A DNA stretch of 11,946 nt, from contig FLMG01004285.1 in the NCBI GenBank assembly GCA_900088475.1, positions 1 to 11,946 of the forward strand, read 5' to 3'. A program made the position numbers and the translations under genes. Every line of letters begins with the position of its first letter. Positions within the stretch are counted from its first letter, which is position 1. Of this stretch, positions 7,049 to 11,946 are shown one piece after another. This DNA comes from Hyphochytrium catenoides (lineage: Eukaryota > Sar > Hyphochytriomycetes > Hyphochytriales > Hyphochytriaceae). The notes beneath the pieces were generated by a model. That model had not been told where the DNA came from. It searched no databases and saw only the letters and a list, made by a program, of their open reading frames with translations.

Positions 7049-8995
7049 CTGACATTGGGTAAGAAGGGAGAGAAAAAGAGAGAGAGAGTTTTAAGCTTTG
7101 AAGGAAAGATAACGCGACAGACAGGAGACACTGCGCTTGGGCCACGACGAGAGAGCGCGAGTTTATAAAAGGATCCGAGAGAGACAGGAAGGGGAAGTGA
7201 AGAAGGACAAAAGAAGGCAGCCAAGCTGAGAGCAAGCTGACCGGATCTAAAACAGAGAGAGGAGAAAGCCCGAGAGAGAGTTCCACGCTGAAAAGAGAGC
7301 GCGAGAGCCTTACCAATTCTCTTTCCTCTTCTGCTCCCGGGAAGTTCAACTTGGACGGACTTGTACAGATGAGACAGGCAAGAGAGAGTCCTCCTCTCTC
7401 CTCGCTTCTGCTTTCGCTCTCTACCACGATATCGTCGACATGCTGCCGCACATAGGGCGCGGTCTTGAAGTGTTCCGCCACGACAGAATACTCGATCAGT
7501 GTTGGCTCATCTGGGGCACATGTTTAAGTGTCAGCGGAAGGGCCAACAGGGAGGAGAAGAGGGAGAGAGAGAGATGAGCTATGAGAAGGGAAATAGAAGG
7601 AGAGAAAGGAAGAGTACACCTATAGAGGAAGGCGGGCAGAGAGAGAGGAAAGAAAGAGATAGAGATCAAAGAAGGAGCGAACTATAAAGCCAAGTGAACA
7701 TCGAAAGCGTGAGAAGGGATGAGAGATGGAGAGAATAGAGAACGAAAGAAAAGAGAGAGAGACACAGAAATAGAGATGGGCAGAGAGACAGAAGAAGCAG
7801 GCAAAGAGAGAAGGAGAGGACTACATGCTGAGGCAGACAGAATGCACAAGGTAAATAGACAAACGCATAGCACGTACCTTTTACATTCCTGGCATTGTGC
7901 GCGTCACTGGCCCTGCATCGCTCCGTTGAGAGCTCTTGGAACTCCTTGGCCAGCCTCTCCTCCTCTTTCTTCTCATCTTCTTTGGCCTTCTCTTCTCTTT
8001 CTTGAGCCAGACGAGCCTCCTCTTCCTCTTTCGTCTGCAGAGGGTGATTGGCACATAAAAGAAGTGAGAGGAGCAGTAAGGTAAGAGAGAAAGAGAAAGA
8101 GAGAGAGAGACTAGAAGAGACAGAAAGAAGCAAATTTGATAGAAGTAAACCTGCGGAGGGTCCCCAGCCTTTCTGTCTGGGAAAGTTCAACAGGAAATCA
8201 CCTTACCTCCTCTCTTTCAAGCTCTTCCTCGTCGACTTCTTTCATGACTTCTAGGGATTTGGAATGCAGGACTGGAGAGACAAGAGAAGGATTCTCTTCC
8301 ATCTTCTCTTCCTTACTGGACGCAGAGGATGACGGAGTAGCGACCGGCTTCTCTCCCTCGCTCTCCTTCAAGACAAGGATATCTTCCATCGCCAGATCCC
8401 CGTTCCTATACTTCTCATTCAACTGGCGGAAGAGTCTTAGCTCTGTGATCATATCAACTTCTCCCTCTCCCTCTCTCTCTCTCCCTCTCTCTCTCTCTCT
8501 TCCTCTCTCTCTCTCTCCCCCTCGCTCACTCACTCACTCTCTGTCTCTTCCCTCATACTCTCTCTCATATACTCTCTCTCTCTGTCTCTCTCTCTTTCTC
8601 GCTCTCGCTCTGTGGGCGCTACGTCTCTCGGGCTTACTCGCTTGGGTCCTTCTGGTGCCTTATCTCTTAACTACTGAACCTCTTATTTGCTATCTCTCTG
8701 AAGTTTGTGTCTTTCTCTTTCTTACCTGTTGCAGCGTAGCCGCACCTGCTTTGAGAGAAAGAGAAGAGATACTGTCATTTTGCATCTCAGCCTCTTTCGT
8801 TTGTGTCTCTTCTTGTTCCTTTGCCTCTCTCTGAAGCTCTTGGGCGATCTCTTCCGCTGAAGCCTCGGCCCGAGCCTTTTGTCTGATGCTCTGCAGCTTT
8901 GAAGCTGCATTCTCTTCTGAGGAAAGAGACGGTAATGAAGAGGTGAGGAGAGCGAGCGGGAGAGCGCGGAGGAACTAAAAGGGGAAATTGGAGAA

Positions 8996-9046
<51 letters not shown>

Positions 9047-11085
9047 GGGAAGGAAGACCGCAAGACAGAAGAGGAAGAGAGTCTCTAATGAACGCTACTA
9101 CTGAGGAAAGAGCAGTAGAACTTCCTAGGTTAGCGAGATGCACTCTTCCAGAAGAGACAATATTTGCTCAGAGCCATAAAAGCGATTGGAGGAAACAAGA
9201 GTCAAAGGGACACCACAAACAGTGCAACTGTAGAGAGAGACACACACAGAGAGAGAGAGAGAGAGACAGAGAGACAGAGAGAGTATGAGGTACCGAGGAC
9301 GACGATAGCGCTAGGTCAGGAGAGAGATAAGCGAAGGTGGCGGGAGAGAGAGCGACAAGCGACTGAGACAAAGGAGGTAGAGGGAATCTATGGAATGTAC
9401 CTGCTGCAGCGCTGTTGTCCTTCACTTCAAACTCAAACTCATCTTCCGCGACAGCAGGGCCGTCATTCTTTATCGAGTAGCTCAATGCTTTCTGTGGGAA
9501 AAGAGAAAGCCGGCAAGCGACGGTACGGCAACAGAGAGAGAGAAAATGAGACAGGGAGCGAAAGAGAGGAGAGAGAGAAGAGAGGACGGAGTATGAAAAG
9601 AAGTTAACTGCCATTCATTTCCAGTCAGGAAGCGGATGCCGCACCATTCTAATCTTACCTCTGTCTCAGACCCTTTCAAATCTTTCTCCATGCTCTGTTC
9701 ATAAAGAGAACACATTATAGATTTCAAGAAAGAGAGAGAGGAGAGAATGAGAGTTTGTACATATGAAAGAGAGAATGTCATTGAAAGAGAGAGAGAGACA
9801 GAGAGAGACAGAGAGAGAGAGAGAGAGGGGTGAGAGAGAGAGTGAGAAAGAGAATAACGAAAGGGGCGACAGTCAGAGTGAGAGTGTGCACATGTTACCT
9901 CGAACATAGGTGCAGATGGTAACTGATATTTCTCTCTCGCCCTCTTCTTCGCTGCAGCAGACTTGAAGCTGATGCCAAAGACATCATCCGTAATCGGAGC
10001 TGGGACATCGAGAGAGAGAGCTTCGGAACTAAGGGACAAGACGAGAGAGTGAGATTGGTCCCAAAAGCAGAAGAGAGGGCTCAAATTATGTAGGAGAGGG
10101 CCAAGGTACCACTCGGAAAACAGATCGCCACAGAGAGTAAGACACACATCACATTATACAGCGAGGGTAAATGAAAGAAGAGAGAGAGAGAGAGGGTAGG
10201 AGAAAAACGAGTCATAGAAGAACATCGCGAGGCCAGTTGAGCCGCCAGAGGGAAGAAGATTTAGAGAAGAAAGAGAATCAGCAGAAGAGACAATCCATAA
10301 AAAGCTATCGTTACCTTGTTTCTGACTGAGGACCGAGAGCCGCGAGAAGAGTGTTTTCCTTTCTCTCTTCTTTTCCGATCCCGTCATCTCCTTCGAAGAC
10401 TTCGAGCTGCTCTTCATCGCTGTCATCGCCCCGTGGTGCAGAGGAAGAGAGAGCAGGACGAGATCTGGGCTTTATTGTTTTCCTTACTGGAGGTGAGATG
10501 GCTGCTTCCTCCTGGGAAAGAGAGAGGCAGAACCGACATAGGGCGAGGAGACGGAGAAATAACAGGGGAGACCGCAGAATATCAAGAAAGAGAGAATCGA
10601 GAGAAGGGTTGAGAACGTGTCCAATATTTTTGGAGAGGAGAGAAAAATAGAGAGAACAGCAGAGAGAGGAGAACGAAAGAAAGTGAAAGATTGTGAGGAA
10701 GAGAGGGCGATCCCCCGACAGCAAAGACGAGGATGAGGAACGCAAGAGAAGAAGAATGTGTGTCTTTTGAAGACAGAGACAGAGAGAGAGAGAGAGACAT
10801 AGACTGACAGACAGGCAGACAGACAGATAGGTGACGGACTTCTTCCTCACTGGAGCTCGACTCCTCTTCCTCCTCTCCTTCTGACTTGCTCTTAGCATCC
10901 TTAGTCACTTCCTCTCGTGGCGGCGCCGCTTCTTCCTCTGCCAGCTTCTTAGGACTGCTGAACACGTATAATACTTGCGTTAGAATATATGAAGGGCAAG
11001 TCACCGAAAGGAAGAATAGTAATTAGGTGGCAGGGCAGAAGAGTAGAACAGCGGTTCTAACGAGGTGGCAAATCAGAGACAGGAC

Positions 11086-11132
<47 letters not shown>

Positions 11133-11423
11133 AGAGAGAAAGCGGACAGAGAGACTAGGAGACCGAAAAATCATCGGAAGAGAAAATTGGCAAGCAGCCG
11201 GAAGGAGAGATAAAAATGAAAGGCAGAGAATCGGTGAGAACAGAAGGAAGGAATTGGAGAATAGTCGAAGAGAGAGACCAAAGAGAAAGAGAAGAAAGAA
11301 GAGAAAAGCATGCGAATGGGAATCTTGCCTGGTCTCTCCTTCGCTGTGAGCCTTCACGTCGAGGATCTGTCCCTCTCCCCCGACCATGAGGTCAATCCCA
11401 CGCACCTCGTCCTCCTTCGACAT
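5809..11423 (-). CDS. ELMO-domain protein with long charged N-terminus, 15 exons
   Basis: ELMO-domain proteins of the ELMOD type act as GTPase-activating proteins for Arf-family GTPases. Animal ELMO proteins work with DOCK exchange factors. On the minus strand I join 11423-11329, 10957-10840, 10511-10315, 10028-9899, 9694-9659, 9491-9401, 8916-8726, 8440-8207, 8034-7878, 7510-7314, 7048-6923, 6833-6735, 6497-6405, 6187-6119 and 6003-5809 (TAG). The phases close at 2028 nt, or 675 aa. ELMOD proteins are commonly about 300 aa, so the roughly 480 residues before the domain are extra. The domain, the frame and most junctions are secure. Less sure are the exon 2 donor (GTCCGT), the exon 7-8 junction, and the start. 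ATG 11423 is the first ATG after an in-frame TAA at 11543-11541, but an upstream exon cannot be excluded. Confidence 0.85.
6498..6734 (-). other. U12-type AT-AC intron within the ELMO domain
   Basis: On the minus strand exon 12 ends TATAGCGAG and the intron starts ATATCCTGCT at 6734. This matches seven of the first eight positions of the minor-spliceosome AT-AC donor (ATATCCTT). The intron ends CAC at 6498, with the branch-like element TCCCTTAAC (6518-6510) about 13 nt before the end, where U12 introns place it. Splicing joins NYSE to LTKSMY in frame and restores the ELMO domain. No GT donor follows exon 12 until well past the domain boundary. An AT-AG variant ending at AAG (6489) would also keep the frame and drops three residues. 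Confidence 0.75.
7314..10028 (-). CDS. ELMO gene charged helical middle region (exons 4-10)
   Basis: Exon 4 encodes VPAPITDDVFGISFKSAAAKKRAREKY. Exon 5 is only 36 nt (SMEKDLKGSETE). Exon 6 gives ALSYSIKNDGPAVAEDEFEFEV. Exon 7 gives ENAASKLQSIRQKARAEASA, which vaguely resembles an IQ or basic amphipathic helix. Exon 8 gives LRLFRQLNEKYRNGDLAMED and an acidic tail. Exon 9 is a Lys/Glu-rich single-helix or coiled-coil stretch (KEEEEARLAQEREEKAKEDE). Exon 10 gives EYSVVAEHFKTAPYVRQHVDD, an ordered-looking segment leading to the ELMO domain. Phases agree at all junctions. The exon 7-8 junction is the least certain. No known domain is recognised, and the region probably acts as a scaffold or spacer. 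Confidence 0.75.
7511..7877 (-). other. Intron 9 of the ELMO gene (367 nt)
   Basis: The donor is AAAAG|GTACGT and the acceptor TGTGCCCCAG. The intron is CT-rich in the sense direction and has no recognisable content. The phase 1 join produces the codon GAT and the run NVKDEPTLIEYS. Confidence 0.7.
8441..8725 (-). other. Intron 7 of the ELMO gene with purine-rich 3' half
   Basis: The donor AACAG|GTAAGA (8726/8725) is strong. In the sense direction the intron is filled with GA repeat (plus-strand CT, about 8455-8625), so the usual pyrimidine tract before the acceptor is absent. The acceptor is GATATGATCACAG (next base 8442) or, two bases on, CACAGAG (next base 8440). Only the second is in phase with the strong donor. 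The first would require a donor at AAAGCAG|GTGCGG upstream. Exon 8 must start in this neighbourhood, because an in-frame TGA lies just beyond the GA repeat. Confidence 0.5.
8455..8625. repeat. CT-rich repeat block opposite in polarity to its neighbours
   Basis: A long imperfect (CT)n array with short CACT and ATAC interruptions lies on the plus strand. It is antisense-polarised relative to the other introns of the ELMO gene, which are GA-rich on the plus strand. Confidence 0.93.
8998..9041. repeat. (GA)n microsatellite
   Basis: This is a perfect GA run of about 44 nt, the longest in the window, inside ELMO intron 6. Confidence 0.98.
9241..9283. repeat. (CA)n/(GA)n compound microsatellite
   Basis: Four CA units pass into GA repeats interrupted by CA steps, inside ELMO intron 6. 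Confidence 0.95.
9786..9840. repeat. (GA)n microsatellite with CA interruptions
   Basis: An imperfect GA array lies in ELMO intron 4. In the sense direction it is a long CT tract upstream of the 36-nt exon 5. Confidence 0.95.
10315..11423 (-). CDS. ELMO gene acidic/serine-rich N-terminus (exons 1-3)
   Basis: Exon 1 begins MSKEDEVRGIDLMVGGEG and ends at a GC donor, ACCAG|GCAAGA. Exon 2 encodes SPKKLAEEEAAPPREE followed by a run of glutamates and serines (GEEEEESSSSEEE). Exon 3 encodes EEAAISPPVRKTIKPRSRP, then SAPRGDDSDEEQLEVFEGDD. The acidic serine clusters (SSSSEEE, DSDEE) match casein kinase 2 type sites. The whole segment, residues 1-136, is predicted disordered, and I recognise no domain. 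Exons 1-2 and 3-4 join in phase 2 (ending AG) with frame kept. The exon 2 donor GAA|GTCCGT is weak but is the one in phase 0. The stronger donor A|GTGAGG seven nucleotides earlier would break the frame. Confidence 0.65.
10512..10839 (-). other. Intron 2 of the ELMO gene (328 nt)
   Basis: The acceptor CTCTCTTTCCCAG is strong. The donor GTCCGT is weak and was chosen for phase. The intron includes a sense CT run and a (TGTC)n-like stretch corresponding to 10801-10830. No other content is seen. Confidence 0.5.
10780..10830. repeat. (GA)n followed by (ACAG)n
   Basis: A GA run passes into an ACAG/GCAG tetranucleotide tract in ELMO intron 2, next to the weak donor of exon 2. Confidence 0.93.
10958..11328 (-). 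other. GC-AG intron 1 of the ELMO gene
   Basis: The donor is ACCAG|GCAAGA. It is the only donor near the end of exon 1 in phase 2, the phase that the acceptor exon needs. The acceptor GTTCAG|CAG offers two tandem AG sites (NAGNAG), giving either two serines or one. The intron contains the (GA)n run at 11088-11125 on the plus strand, which is CT in the sense direction. Confidence 0.65.
11088..11125. repeat. (GA)n microsatellite
   Basis: A perfect GA run of about 38 nt lies in ELMO intron 1. Confidence 0.97.
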
Positions 11424-11718
11424 GACACAGCCAGCGAGACCAAGGGTTAAAAAGAGGGAGAGAGAGAAAGAATGAAGCCGCAAGACGAGAAAGTTCGGAA
11501 GTCTTTGATTGGAGAGAAAGGAGCTTCTGTGCAGTGATCTTTAGAAATGGAGGTGATCCCGCCAACTTCCTATCTGCCTCTCTGTCTCTGTCTCTCTCCG
11601 CTATCCACCTCTTTCTGGTCGCTCAGTTGGAGAATCGAACGTGCTGTGGTTGCTTTACCTCCTCTCGCTCTCTCGCTCCCTCTATACTCTTGCCCTCGCT
11701 CTACCGTGTCTCTCTCTC

Positions 11719-11753
<35 letters not shown>

Positions 11754-11946
11754 CATCTCCGCAGAAAGCTTCCTTCTTTTCATCTTCCCGCTCGCTCTTC
11801 CCTCTCGTCCTAAGTCGTTCTTCCAATCCTAGACCCTCACATTCTCTCTTCCTCTTTCACTCTCTTTCTCCTCCTTGTCTCTCTCTCCTTACTCTCTGTC
11901 TGTTCTGCCTCTCTTTCGCGCTAGTTCTTCTTCTCTCTCTCTCTCT
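11424..11946 (-). promoter_or_regulatory. Upstream and 5' UTR region of the ELMO gene
   Basis: In the sense (minus) direction this region runs from GA-rich (11946-11560) to CT-rich (about 11500-11445) and then the ATG at 11423. It carries no gene I can support. A CCAAT pentamer on the minus strand at 11512-11508, about 85 nt before the ATG, could be a promoter CCAAT box but may equally be chance. Upstream, the frame of the ATG closes at TAA 11543-11541 with no earlier ATG. Confidence 0.35.
11707..11749. repeat. (TC)n microsatellite
   Basis: A TC run with one CAC interruption lies upstream of the ELMO gene. In the sense direction of that gene it is GA. Confidence 0.96.

Larger units (their letters stand above)
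8917..9400 (-). other. Intron 6 of the ELMO gene (484 nt)
   Basis: This is the longest intron in the window, with donor GCAG|GTACAT and acceptor TTTCCTCAG. It holds two (CT)n tracts in sense, one at 8998-9041 and one at 9249-9283. I see nothing gene-like in it. Its flanking exons join in phase 1 to give NSAAAEENAASK. Confidence 0.7.

Noticed and set aside
8151-8176. Possible 26-nt microexon on the minus strand between ELMO exons 8 and 9
   Set aside because: It has an acceptor CCCAG and donor GTTTAC, but including it would shift the frame between two exons that already join in phase 0.
8372-8385. Sequence matching the U12 donor ATATCCTT on the minus strand inside ELMO exon 8
   Set aside because: It is read through as coding (MEDILVLKE), the frame continues as a plausible acidic segment to a strong donor, and no TCCTTAAC-like branch follows.
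8721-8750. Possible 20-nt microexon after a CT tract and CAG at the end of ELMO exon 7 (minus strand)
   Set aside because: The surrounding sequence is an uninterrupted coding frame and any upstream donor would leave an intron of about 40 nt, far shorter than others here.
8889-8910. Short perfect inverted repeat TGCAGCTT/AAGCTGCA
   Set aside because: It lies inside ELMO exon 7 coding sequence with an 8-bp arm, as expected by chance from the codons. There is no sign of a regulatory hairpin.
11421-11483. Signal-peptide or lipobox-like sequence (LFLTLGLAGC) just upstream of the ELMO start
   Set aside because: It begins at a TTG in CT-rich DNA, there is no ATG in frame before it after the TAA at 11543-11541, and a lipobox makes no sense in this eukaryotic context.
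11547-11832. Open frames rich in SLSLSL or RERERE, here and at many other places such as 9168-9614 and 7666-7873
   Set aside because: They are translations of CT or GA repeats, overlap introns or upstream regions, lack family motifs, and exist in several frames at once.
1-11946. tRNA, rRNA, CRISPR array, transposon ends or bacterial operon features
   Set aside because: I looked for cloverleaf-like segments, regular spacers, terminal inverted repeats and ribosome-binding sites and found none. All structure is explained by spliced eukaryotic genes and microsatellites.

Overview
This window is eukaryotic nuclear DNA. It holds two intron-dense protein genes that converge tail to tail, and everything between their exons is soaked in (GA)n/(CT)n microsatellite. 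Most long open frames here are Ser-Leu or Arg-Glu dipeptide translations of that repeat and are not genes. I built the real genes by chaining short exons whose splice sites, reading phases and family motifs agree. The organism cannot be named from the sequence. The mean base composition is near balanced, introns are about 100-480 nt, and both genes have about 15 exons. A repeat-rich protist such as a chromerid-like alga, or an early-branching holozoan, are the guesses I would test first, with low confidence.

Layout. 1-748: upstream and 5' UTR region of gene 1, alternating GA-rich and CT-rich blocks. 749-5159 (+): a Wee1-family cell-cycle kinase, about 643 aa in 15 exons, with an N-terminal regulatory region, a complete catalytic domain and a C-terminal coiled coil. 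5160-5808: shared 3' intergenic region, first half of high complexity, second half CT-rich. 5809-11423 (-): an ELMO-domain protein, about 675 aa in 15 exons, with a long charged N-terminal region (about 480 residues) followed by a C-terminal ELMO domain. 11424-11946: its upstream region.

The two genes have no obvious shared pathway. Wee1 kinases restrain mitotic CDK by tyrosine phosphorylation. ELMO-domain proteins of the ELMOD type act as GAPs for Arf-family GTPases, while classic ELMOs act with DOCK proteins. Their proximity is probably incidental.

The most striking observation is in the ELMO domain: no usable GT or GC donor closes the exon, but an AT-AC intron with U12-type signals (donor ATATCCT, branch-like TCCCTTAAC 13 nt before CAC) joins the two halves of the domain exactly in frame. 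Two GC-AG introns, one in each gene and both with the same AG|GCAAGA donor in phase 2, also appear. Purine/pyrimidine polarity follows the direction of transcription across the window, with one ELMO intron that breaks the rule.
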